Below, in pieces: positions 33,768-43,213 of a stretch of DNA of 64,000 bases (positions are counted from its first letter, which is position 1; the number at the start of each line of letters is the position of its first letter). The notes beneath the pieces are model-generated. The model made no database searches. It worked only from the letters and a program-made list of their open reading frames with translations, and was not told the DNA's origin. Position numbers and translations under genes: made by a program. Source of the DNA: Mariannaea sp. PMI_226 (Eukaryota > Ascomycota > Sordariomycetes > Hypocreales > Nectriaceae); NCBI GenBank assembly GCA_024336345.1, contig JANFOG010000007.1, positions 1,178,001 through 1,242,000 of the forward strand. The letters are read 5' to 3'.

Positions 33768-34540
33768 ATAGTGTTGAACAAGTTGGCTGTGTAGCAGCAT
33801 TTGAAAGATATCATCCAATATACTGAAGCCTACGAGCTTTGGGTTAAAAAGCTTACGGTTGAAAAGACCGGAATGGCATCTTGCAAAATTTGCGTTCGAC
33901 TAGATATATGCTGGCGATAATGCAAATAAATTTAATTTTGAAGCGTCAAAATGTGTACCTATTCCCACATGAGGGTGGCAAATGTATCAGCTAACTCGAA
34001 CCAGTCCAGAAGAAAGCCCGGCTACTGGACACATGGACACATGGAGACTTCAAGATATAACCATTGTACTAGTGATGCGTGGTAGATGATCACCAGCATG
34101 GTCCCACGATGGGGTTGCGTGGTACCATCCGTCATACAAGTTGACCGAATTTCCAAGCATATCGTCTGAGCTCTTCCACTGCGTCGAGGCAACATACGGA
34201 GGGTTTCGAATGTGACATGATTACCGAAACTAGCTAATTGGAAAAAGTGACACACATCAGCCGCTGTCGGGATATGGACTATTTCGGTATGTGTGCTGGC
34301 AATGTTGATCTGCTTGCGGTGATAATTACCAACCGTTGGCTGATCAGCCCAGCACGTTTTGGAACACAGGAAAGTGGATCTGTTCAAATACGTATCGTTT
34401 TTATATAGCTACTTGAGTGATTTGATTCATATATAATCCGACTCTACCCCCGCACAGGCGGTGAGGCTCCGATTTACCATGCTTCCAGCATGGGCCGCGT
34501 CGAGATGGGTATCTCGATGCTATAATGAGAGCAACGCCTC
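33768..34540. other. Convergent 3' intergenic region
   Basis: About 770 bases between the convergent P450 and regulator genes. A minus-strand frame at 34022-34387 has no recognisable features and is not called. Confidence 0.5.
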
Positions 34541-35953
34541 TTAGCAAAGTACAAAGAATTTATCCTTTTTGAGCAAATGCCTCATCCAAAATACTTTTTC
34601 CCCGCGATCTCTCAACCTCCAAATCTCTTCCAAAAACTCAATGGCATGCAAATTCGCCGGGATCCGTGTCAACGAAAACAGCTTCCTGAAACATTCTCTG
34701 ACTCGCTCTCGCAGGTCAAAGTCCTCCATATCTAACTCCGAACCTGCAGTAAGCAGAGGCTGACCAAGAATACATTGGTAGTGACACTCTTCGGATATCT
34801 GCTCTATATTCTGGAGGATATCCTTGGCGTAAAGCTGAACGATATCCCGACGAGAATTTTCAACAGTATCCGTCGCGGGTGATGAAGAAGACGACTCGAT
34901 CGATCGATACATAATGATGAGGCCATGTTTGACAAAGGAATCATTGACCAAACCTGGTGGACCGTCTACATGATCTGAAGCCAGTAACTGGTTTTTGAAT
35001 GACTGCTCAAGCTCAAGATCACGGCCCCAACCGTCAATGATCATGCGACAGTAGCTGCCAATATCTCCCAACAAATACATGATCTTGGCGAGATACCCCA
35101 CTGTAGCATTGTATTCGGAGCTCATGGTCTGAACACAACCGAACAGTTCTGGGGTATACAGCGGCTTTTGTTGACATGGAGCCTGCAAAAATGAAGTGGC
35201 CTGGTACCATAGCAAATACGTTGCCACAGCTAACCGAGTAAAAGGATCTTGTGCTGAGTCGGGCTTGGACAGCAGTGTATCTAGGATGGCTCGTGCGCCA
35301 AAAATATGTCCTTGGCCGTAGTCATCCCCAGATTGATGATAGACCCAGATAGACGATAAGCCTAGCAAAAGGACGGCGAGGAGTGTACCTGGTAACGGCT
35401 GATCGGTGGCTTTGAGTTCTTTTTGAATAAGGGTTAATGCATTGCCCCTCTCTTTAAGGCAGTCTTGTAGGGAAGAGTTGCCAAAGAAGCTTTCGTGTGC
35501 TACACTGAGGCTCTGGATTCCGTGGACGAGGGACTCCGAGGTTTCTAAGTACCGCACTATGTCAAACGAGAAAGGGTTGATGTTCGGGTCAATGACCATG
35601 ATCTGGCTAGCTTTTTCCAGCCAGTACTGGAGAAGGCGATGATTGATATTGACTTTAATGTTTGATAGCGGTCCTGCCACGGTCAATCCTGGTATCTCGA
35701 CTTGCCACTGGGCGCTCCGAAATGGAGAATGACAATTGACCCCCCCTTGTTGGCAGCGAAGACATACAGGAAACGTCTCGTCGCATTTGAGATGTCGCCG
35801 TTTGCACTCTAGACAGGCGAAGCGGCTTTTTCTTCTCTTATTAGGGATATCCAGAGCTCGCGGCTGACAGTCCCTGTGCTCTCTGACCATGGGCCCCTTT
35901 TGTCGGACACCATTGCCGTCTCCGACGAACCGGACGCGGAACTTGGAGGCCAT
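34541..35953 (-). CDS. Zn2Cys6 transcription factor, probable regulator of the oxidative block
   Basis: Single exon, 470 residues. The binuclear cluster, C-x2-C-x6-C-x6-C-x2-C-x6-C, lies within about residues 47-74 and is preceded by a basic stretch (NKRRKSRFA). The rest is a helical fungal-specific regulatory region of the compact type (YWLEKASQIMVIDPN, GIQSLSVAHESFF, LLAVLLLGLSSIWVYH). A frameshifted sister copy lies at 41031, with conserved residues throughout. Position beside the P450, between it and the hydrolase, makes it the prime candidate for pathway-specific activation; this is inference. Its upstream region carries a tandem duplication (36164-36420), which could hold repeated binding sites. 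Confidence 0.92.
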   Translation of the reverse strand: MASKFRVRFVGDGNGVRQKGPMVREHRDCQPRALDIPNKRRKSRFACLECKRRHLKCDETFPVCLRCQQGGVNCHSPFRSAQWQVEIPGLTVAGPLSNIKVNINHRLLQYWLEKASQIMVIDPNINPFSFDIVRYLETSESLVHGIQSLSVAHESFFGNSSLQDCLKERGNALTLIQKELKATDQPLPGTLLAVLLLGLSSIWVYHQSGDDYGQGHIFGARAILDTLLSKPDSAQDPFTRLAVATYLLWYQATSFLQAPCQQKPLYTPELFGCVQTMSSEYNATVGYLAKIMYLLGDIGSYCRMIIDGWGRDLELEQSFKNQLLASDHVDGPPGLVNDSFVKHGLIIMYRSIESSSSSPATDTVENSRRDIVQLYAKDILQNIEQISEECHYQCILGQPLLTAGSELDMEDFDLRERVRECFRKLFSLTRIPANLHAIEFLEEIWRLRDRGEKVFWMRHLLKKDKFFVLC

Positions 35954-36938
35954 ATTTGCTGGGATTTATTCCCTATCGATAGTGATTGATTGTGACCAAT
36001 AGAGCGACTATTAGTTGCAACACTTCACAGAGGCCTTCAAGGGCTCCTCCAGAGTAGAGATGGAAAGGAAAAGGGAGGTCCAGATCGATCTGGGGCAGAG
36101 AATCCGTGAGGGGTTCGCCTAGGATATGGAAAATTGTCATGAACCTAGATTCTGGTTGTCTGAAGGAAGGTGTGCGTGTAGTGAAGGTGGTGATAAACCC
36201 CTCTTCCAGGTTTAGTTACATCCTTATATCCCTCCAGCTCCGGAATATCTTTATGTCTAGAAATACACTCCCTTGGTTCCTGACATTCTGGTGACATGAG
36301 CCGGAGGCGTGTGTCTTTTGAAGGTGGAGAAAGGCCCCTCACCAAGTTTAGTTACATCCCTCGAGCTCAATTATATCTTTGTATCCATATATGCACTCCC
36401 TTGGCCCCGGTCACGCGGCCCGTTTCGCCACTCAAGGTCTAACTCGGGTAGATGCATAAATGTCACCAGGAATCAATCGCTTGACAGAGATCTACCCCGC
36501 ATATTCCCGTTTGGGACTTATTCCGGGGTTAGATATCGGGCCACACACTAAATGCGAGCTCCGCATCGCTGGCTTCTACCAGCTATCAGCACCAATTGCA
36601 TGGGCCAGATTTGGATGGTATGTTGCCAGGTCTCCATAATGCCCTGCATTTCAAAGCATAGTAAAGTAAATCTAAGACCGGAAAATGACCCAAAGTGTAG
36701 CCGAATTGCGTCTTGTTTTGCATGATCTGCCCGACAGAATCGCGGCGTTGCTGGTCTTGGTGGTTCTACCTCATCAGAAGTGAAGATGTGCCACATGAAT
36801 AGTCTGCCTCATCGAATCGTATGTAATTACTTGCCAGCAACCCAATGAACTACGGCGACTCTCACACTCACCCGCTGCATCACACGCTCTATTATCATCA
36901 AATCTCCTGAAATTGCCTAAAAACGAACACAAAATGCA
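35954..36938. other. Regulator upstream region with a tandem duplication
   Basis: About 1 kb without a gene. It includes the imperfect duplication at 36164-36420, listed separately. The 3' half leads into the amine-oxidase relic. Confidence 0.5.
36164..36420. repeat. Degenerate tandem duplication, period about 136-139 bp
   Basis: Two copies share GTTTAGTTACATCC (36210 and 36346), a GAAGGTGG core before it, an ATATCTTT(A/G)T block, and CACTCCCTTGG near the end. The copies differ at many positions, so the duplication is old. It lies 200-470 bases upstream of the Zn2Cys6 regulator start. Confidence 0.6.
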
Positions 36939-38445
36939 ATGTACCGCCGACTCGTGATCTGGCGACAAGTCGAAGCGGCCCTCATAGAAGCAACCGTGCA
37001 TATACTTACTATAGAAAACGCAGGTCGTTCGGTTCTCCTCCCCGAAGCTCGCCATCGAATCGGCGGTCGAGCCTGTACTGCTGAGCACGGAGGTGTGCAT
37101 CAGCTGCGCCTTTTGGAAAATTTTCTGTCACTGAAAATAGATAAGGCTTTTCTTTACGAAATGGGAGGCTCCTGGGTAAATCAGAATCTCGGTTATGTAC
37201 TCAAACAGCTGGTCAGATACAATCTGCAAAAGAATCTGGTCAATTCCCGTCGAACTAGGCTTGATAACGACTACTACACCTTGAATGTTCCTGGTACGGC
37301 TCTTTCTCACAGACCACGGATTGAGTTGATCCGGTATGGATGCTTATTAAATCTGATTGCAGGTGCTCCCTCCCAAAAACTCAGTCACAGAGATGCTGCC
37401 AAAATGACCCAGAAAGCCCGGGATTTTCTTTTATTAGCGTCGATGGAAATTTATGTCGCGACATTTGCCTGCTACCACACTCATAGCTCGACAATATTCA
37501 AGTTCCTCGTCATTTGGTAGAGGAAATTGATAAACTTTCCACCAAGGATCCCATCGACGACATCAAGCCTCTTCTCACTCTGGAGGAACTGGGCATCTTA
37601 TCCGCCCTTATTCTTCTCGTTACGGGGGGTAAGCTCGAGAACTCGGGTTTATGGGACTGTATCTGCTCTCATGCTCTCCTCATGTATGCGTCACTCAACT
37701 TTAGAGATATCTAGATCACTTACAAGCTTCGGGAGGGTCAATCGGCGTTTGCGCGCAAGATCTTCGACGAGGCGGCCGAGTTTGGTCTCCAATACGCCTC
37801 CAACACTGAAATCAAGTCGATCAATGACCAAACACGGAATGCTTTCGGATCTGTTACCGTCACCACCTCGAAAAATCTGACATTTGAAGGACGTCGAGTA
37901 TTCTGCACTTTTCGTTTGAATGTTCTCAAGTCCGTTCAATTCACTCCCTCTATATCTGCCAAGCGCCAAGAAGCCTTTGACATCGGTTATATTAACCTCA
38001 TGTTAAAGGTGCAGGCGGTGATCGGAGGTTCTGGTTTGGCCTCATGGAATGGAATGTGCCCACCGGGCCACACAGTGCATGGTTATGGTGATCCTGTCAT
38101 ACCAAAAGGCGAAACACACATCGTTGCCTTTGGAAGGAGGATGAGAAGGATGATTTTGTGTCTGAACGTGAGACTTGAGAAGGCCATTGCTGCTTTCCTA
38201 GCCTTGCATCCTATGAAACTCAACAAGACAGTGAGTTCTATGAGGTCCCGGAGTATTGATAATTTTTCGTCTAATTATTCCTTCTACAGATCTTTCATAA
38301 CTGGGTAACGGATCTTTATGCCCAGGATGGCCCAGCTTGGTGGATTCCCGAGTACATGAGTAAATATCAGGATGCGTCAGAGCCCTCGTGGTGCTGTATA
38401 CTTCGCTCGGGGGAACTGGGCACATGGCTGGCGGGCATAAATTGA
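36939..38445 (+). pseudogene. Flavin monoamine oxidase relic
   Basis: Segments in the order of fungal MAO-N-type amine oxidases are spread over all three frames. They are LLPEARHRIGGRA (FAD loop), then FLYEMGGSWVNQN, then a TGGKLENSGLWD segment, then GQSAFARKIFDEAAEFG, then LNVLKSVQFTPSIS, GLASWNGMCPPG, ETHIVAFG, and last HNWVTDLYAQDGPAWW and SKYQDA. The first FAD glycine motif is missing and several frameshifts and stops intervene. The C-terminal flavin-binding region has degenerated: a frame reads CCILRSGELGTW where an intact gene has a GG-x-FA-x-AD-type motif. The gene once coded a peroxisomal or cytosolic amine oxidase. Its loss, beside the intact DAO-type oxidase, hints at redundancy or change of substrate. 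Confidence 0.8.
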
Positions 38446-39154
38446 TGGAGCATTAGAACAAGGCTCCTTGTGTGGCATCGACGCGTTGAGGGGCCCTCGG
38501 TGTATGGATAAGGCTCACTGTCGAGCTGGACGGCTTTGAATCCACCGATCAGAGCTTATACGATGATGAAAATGAAGCTTTGTCCCATTGAAGGTCATGC
38601 ATTCCTAATGGTGGGTGATCGCAGTGCTAATTTATTCTTGCCACTTAGTCGATATATATGATTCTATTGCTCCTCAACCATGCTGCCTGTGTCTCTTCCA
38701 CTGTTGGAGAGCTTCGTCGATTCTTCTCTTTGCCGAGCACTGTAGATAATGGACGTCAGTTACTTTGCAGGTTTATTGACTCTATTGAGTCGGGTTGTGT
38801 TAATAATCGATATCGGATATGATACAATCGCTTGGGTTGGCCAATTTAACCTTTTGAGATGTTAGAAGCGAAGATGAAGTTTTTAAGGGACTTTGGTACA
38901 GGAACAATGGACAAGATACTCCAACAGCCCATTTCCGTAGAAGCGAGAGATGGGCATGTTCAACACTGCCAAAGTATGGCATTTGCCATCCATGAAGTTA
39001 TTTGTGACTGGAATATGAGTAACCTAGACTACAATTCATCGATGGATATATTCATGAATATCGTCAACGTACTTAGCTCTATCAACGCCGCTATCATAGC
39101 CACCACGCATATTCTCATGCTCCCATGTGATAATGAAACAAATCTTTCCTGACA
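38446..39154. other. Gene-free region
   Basis: A plus-strand frame at 38859-39152 (97 residues) has an ATG and a stop but no recognisable domain and no neighbouring exons. I leave it unsupported. Confidence 0.4.
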
Positions 39155-40132
39155 CTAAATCCCTTTCATTGCTGCGTATTGATTCCTCAATGCCCTTTTT
39201 GTAATGTCGGATGCTGGTGCAATTGACTCGAAAGAATGGGCCACACCCGCGTAGACATGCAGCTCACAGTTAATGTTCTCTTTCATAATGCGGTAGGCAT
39301 ACTCGATAGCCTCATCTCTGAAAATATCCAAGCCACCCACTTCAACATATGTTGATGGCAACCCAGCCAAGCTTTTAGCCCTGGCAGGAGCTGCGTAGGG
39401 GTCTGTATGGTGTGCGGCAACTTTATCCGGTCCCCCGAGAACTGCTGCCCATGCGTTGAAATTATTGTCATATTTCCAATTTGCAAAAGGCTCCAGTACC
39501 GGATCAGGTTTGACTGTTCGATCATCCAGCATCGGATATATTAGGATCTGTTTCGCAAGTGGGGGTTGAAAGCCATAATCCCGAGCCATGAGCGCCAATG
39601 CCGCGGCAAGACATCCCCCAGCACTCTCGCCCATGACAGCAACACGATGAGGGTCAATGTTAAACTCCTGTGTCTTTGTGGCCAACCACTCGAGGGCTGC
39701 ATAGCAGTCATTGACCGGTCCTGGATGAGGTGATTCGGGGGCAAGCCGGTAGTCCACACTGAATATCTGGAGCTGGCACTCGGCCGCTTGGAGTCTAAGA
39801 CGCTTCAAGCCGAACGGAACCGATCCGACAATCATGCCGCCGCTATGTGCGTGCAGTATTGCAGAGGTAGGTGGTGTGCCCTCGGAGAGCAGAACAGCAG
39901 GGCACACACGATAAACAGAAATCGTGCCTCCATCATTGAGGGTGCTGATGTGATGGACAGTCACCTGAACCCCCTCAGTCTCCGGCAGTAGAGAGTTGCG
40001 TCGATCTTGGACCTGCTCCCAGAGCTTGCGACGGGCTTTGAAGTCGCTCTCGGATGGTGAGTTTGCTGGAAGAGACGCCAGCTCTAAGCCCAGGCCATCT
40101 TCGAATTCGGAGTCGTATTGAAGGGCGGCCAT
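39155..40132 (-). CDS. Alpha/beta hydrolase of the hormone-sensitive lipase family
   Basis: Single exon, 325 residues. The nucleophile elbow GESAGG carries the catalytic Ser. An Asp is expected in the VEVGGLDIFRDEA segment and the catalytic His in GVAHSFES. SVDYRLAPESPHPGPVNDCYAALEW is diagnostic of HSL-type esterases. The oxyanion-hole motif, normally HGGG, reads HSGG (LHAHSGGMIVGS), an unusual change. These enzymes hydrolyse esters and some lactones or carbamates in the cytosol. With the BVMO nearby, hydrolysis of a BVMO-made ester or lactone is a natural hypothesis. The gene is flanked by relics on both sides (amine oxidase, second regulator). Confidence 0.92.
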   Translation of the reverse strand: MAALQYDSEFEDGLGLELASLPANSPSESDFKARRKLWEQVQDRRNSLLPETEGVQVTVHHISTLNDGGTISVYRVCPAVLLSEGTPPTSAILHAHSGGMIVGSVPFGLKRLRLQAAECQLQIFSVDYRLAPESPHPGPVNDCYAALEWLATKTQEFNIDPHRVAVMGESAGGCLAAALALMARDYGFQPPLAKQILIYPMLDDRTVKPDPVLEPFANWKYDNNFNAWAAVLGGPDKVAAHHTDPYAAPARAKSLAGLPSTYVEVGGLDIFRDEAIEYAYRIMKENINCELHVYAGVAHSFESIAPASDITKRALRNQYAAMKGI

Positions 40133-41030
40133 TTTGTTGGTGAGCTAATCAGATTCATGTGTTCTTCGAGTCATCTTGCATTCACTCTTCTAAATATCCC
40201 TATTAGATTAGCACATTGATATGGGAATACCGCCAGAAGTCTTCCAGTCACCTTCAGGCCAGTTCACTTCCGGTACCTGGGGACCATACCGTCTCCACTT
40301 GCCTGTTGTGGACACTTTCCGGCTCGCCACATATAAGACCTTAGAGCTTTAGCGGTACCACAAGCTTCAGCCCTCTCGATGGAACTGCAGTGGTGGTGGT
40401 GCTAGTCACATCCCCGCCATCTCCGTCTGAGCTCATGGCTCACTCCGCAAAGAGAGGTCGCTAGCTCATCGTGACTTAGCTGAAAGGGCCGTTCTTCTTA
40501 GAAAGCCCGCGCAGCCATGTCCCTCTCGTCGAAGGTTTGCGGAGACTTGCATATTATCACACGAATTTCAGATTTCGATTGATGGGTTTACGATAGTATT
40601 GGTGTTTGGCTTGTTTGAGGACAATCAGTAGGCTTCCAATGAGCTCACAGAGTCTGGAGATCTAAGGCTAGACTCCTTTCCGTTACTATCTACACTCCAC
40701 TTAAATCACGCTTCATGGCCCACATCACATAGTCGCCGTGGGCAGCTCTTCACACATGTCATATTCACACCCGAGATCAATTTCCCTTCTGCATCTGCTC
40801 TGGTGGATCTTCAGATACCCCGCTTCATCATCCTGCGTGTCCTATCTTGGTCTCCGTTTGAGACTTTTGCCCGATTTTGGCTACCTGGTTTCCATCTTCG
40901 CACATTTTCCTTGCTCGGATGCCATGTAAAACGCCATTCATTGGCAAATTTGGCCTTACTGACCGTAGATGGACTTAAGAACATACGAGATACAACCGCA
41001 CCTACCAACCCTCTTAGCCCTGCAAGGAGA
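40133..41030. promoter_or_regulatory. Region between the hydrolase and the regulator relic
   Basis: About 900 bases separate head-to-head starts. An open frame runs in-frame upstream of 41031 to about 40803 but shows no conserved features, so it is probably leader sequence. Confidence 0.4.
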
Positions 41031-42180
41031 ATGAGCTCGACGTTTTCCGTTCTCTTTGTCGGGCCCAATAGGAAGACTTATTGCACTGGAAAACAGAACG
41101 AGGCAGTGGAGCATGTAAAAAAATTAGACAGGCCCAACAGAAGACACAAGAGCCGGTATGGCTGCTTTGACTGCAAGAAGCAACATCTAAAATGCGACCA
41201 GACCTTCCCGGTTTGCTTGCGCTGTCAGCCACGAGGGATTGTCTGCCGCTCTGCATTCCGAAGTACTTGGCCTGACCACTCGTGGGCCTTTCTCAAAGCT
41301 CATCGCCAATCGTCGCCTTTTGCGGTACTGGCTCAAGAAGACGAGCCAAACCATAGTCATTGATCCAAATAATGATATATTTTCTTCTGGAATCGTTCGA
41401 TATCTCCAGTCCTCAAGATCTCTCGTGCACACTATTCAGAGTTTGAGTATCGCTCATGAGAACCTTTTCAACTCCTCAGGTCTTGAAAGTTACTTGAGCC
41501 AAAAACGTCCTGCGTTGCCATACATACAACAGGAGCTCCACCACAAAAACCAGTCAGTTGATGGTCCGCTTTTGGCTGCGCTGATGCTGGGTCTTGGGTC
41601 TACCTGGATTCATCACGAAACAGGAGATTATGGAAAAGAACATTTGCTTGGGACCAGAGCTTTACTTGACATCCTGCTTGCTAAGACTGACTCAAAAAGG
41701 GATCCATTCGTGCAGCAAGCTGTGGCGGTCTACCTCGGCTGGGATCAAGCAACAGCGTTTCTACCTCATTCAGATCATCAGGCCCCACTCTACAGCGCAG
41801 ACCTTTGGCGATGCGCCCCAAGTATAACCCTACGATTGGATACTACAGACGTTCTCTATACTTTGGGGAACTTGGGCCGCTACTGTCGTGCAGACATTGA
41901 TACTGGTGTTCACGACGATGTAGTCGAAGAGGCGCTTGAAGAGCAACTGTCAATTTATGAGCCAGTAACCAAGAGTTCCTATTCGATAAACCACGCATTC
42001 CGTAGCATGGTTTGATTATGCTGTATCGCACAATGGAATTATCCCCCCACATAGTCAATTGGCCTCGACACGGATGCGACGTGCCGTAACGAGGCAACAA
42101 TTCAACAGCACGCCAGAGATATCCTGCAAATAATCGACAATTTACCACACACCGACTACAACATAAAGTTTCAAGGTTTG
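41031..42180 (+). pseudogene. Frameshifted second copy of the Zn2Cys6 regulator
   Basis: From the ATG at 41031 the reading follows the regulator at 34541 almost domain for domain. It has an FSVLFVG start, an intact zinc cluster (CFDCKKQHLKCDQTF...), then a frameshift between about 41250 and 41265. After it come RRLLRYWLKKTSQTIVIDPN, HTIQSLSIAHENLF and LLAALMLGLGSTWIHH. A second break comes near 42005: the open frame stops at 42013-42015, while another frame goes on HGLIMLYRTMEL. A third piece reads RDILQIIDNLPHTDYN before homology ends near 42178. At least two frameshifts and a lost C terminus make it a pseudogene. A fragment with only the zinc cluster and a few dozen residues could still be translated. 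Confidence 0.85.
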
Positions 42181-42183
42181 AAT

Positions 42184-42519
42184 CAATGTGATACTGTCGC
42201 AAGTTAAATAGCCTGCAAGTAATGGCTGGCGCGCTAGATTAGCACAGTTAAGAAAGGCGTCCTGGCTTTTGTTGTTGAGTCTTGTAACAGCAGCCAGACA
42301 AAATTCTATGTTGTTACCGACACGGAGGAATTTGCGCGTGACAATGATGTGGCCTATCAGCGACCTCATCGCTTCTATAGGAGCCCCCGAGCCATTAGTC
42401 CGGCTAAGCAGCCAAATGCTCAGTCGACCTGAATACTGTATAAAGTACAAGAGTTTATCTCGCCCGGCCAGTGTGGAGATGAAGCGTACAAGCTGTGAAA
42501 ATGATGGATGAAGCATCAT
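42184..42519 (-). pseudogene. PEX11-like peroxin fragment, truncated
   Basis: A minus-strand frame from 42519 starts MMLHPSFSQLVRFISTLAGRDKL, given here only as MLHPSFSQ and STLAGRDK, a recognisable PEX11 N terminus. TRKFLRVG and AGYLTCDSITL follow. PEX11 proteins promote peroxisome elongation and division and are about 230 residues; this one loses homology after about 112 residues, near 42184, precisely where homology of the regulator relic on the other strand ends. It is therefore a truncated copy at a rearrangement junction. A full-length PEX11 would be expected elsewhere in the genome. Confidence 0.65.
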
Positions 42520-43213
42520 GTTCTAAGGGCAGGTGGGGCGGGGGAAGTGGGTATATTCCAGGGCGAACTGCATTGTATGCTACCAGATAGTTATACTTAC
42601 ATATCCTTGGGTTAACAAGCGCGTGATAGATCGGGCAGTGCGCTGCTGACCACTGGTCAACTTGACATTCGGCACTGGCAATCTGCAAGACGTGGCCCGG
42701 AGCGGTTTCTTGACTGCCTTTTTCGACTCGATTCCGAGCACCATCGAGTGGGACGACAGGTTGGACTTTGTGGCCCGTGATTTCCTCAAAGGGTAAGTAA
42801 CAATCTGATGGTGCAATGACTCAACAAAACGACGCTGCCACTAGCAATGATAAATCTGTTGCGGTGGCTGGAAATCGCTCAATACTTACTTAACCATTGG
42901 CTATTATCATGCTCAAAACACGTAGCAAGCTTCAATATCTTTTAATGAATGAATCGAATTTCGAATTCCATCATACAGAGCTTCATATTCTAGAGCTATG
43001 CCACTACGATCTTAGTATCATTTCACAACTGCACGATGGCACCCTCGAGCCTATGTCAAAGAGGCGTGAACTGAATGAATTAAACAGAACTTTTGTTGTA
43101 TGCTATTTAACACACTGTACTTTTTTTACATTGCCGAACAATGAGATCCATGGCAAAACCTAAGAAATGTTGTTTGTGATGTCCCTCGCACGTTTCAATC
43201 ACAAGTTAGTTTT
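42520..43213. other. Region with an unidentified coding fragment
   Basis: On the plus strand, 42592-42792 reads NKRVIDRAV, one stop, then LVNLTFGTGNLQDVARSG, FLTAFFDSIPSTIEWDD and RLDFVARDFLKG, ending at a GTAAGT-like site (42795). This has the look of one exon of a broken protein gene, family not recognised. The rest (42800-43213) shows nothing. Confidence 0.35.

Noticed and set aside
38859..39152. 97-residue plus-strand frame
   Set aside because: Has an ATG and stop but no domain, and lies between a relic and a convergent gene; not enough to call.
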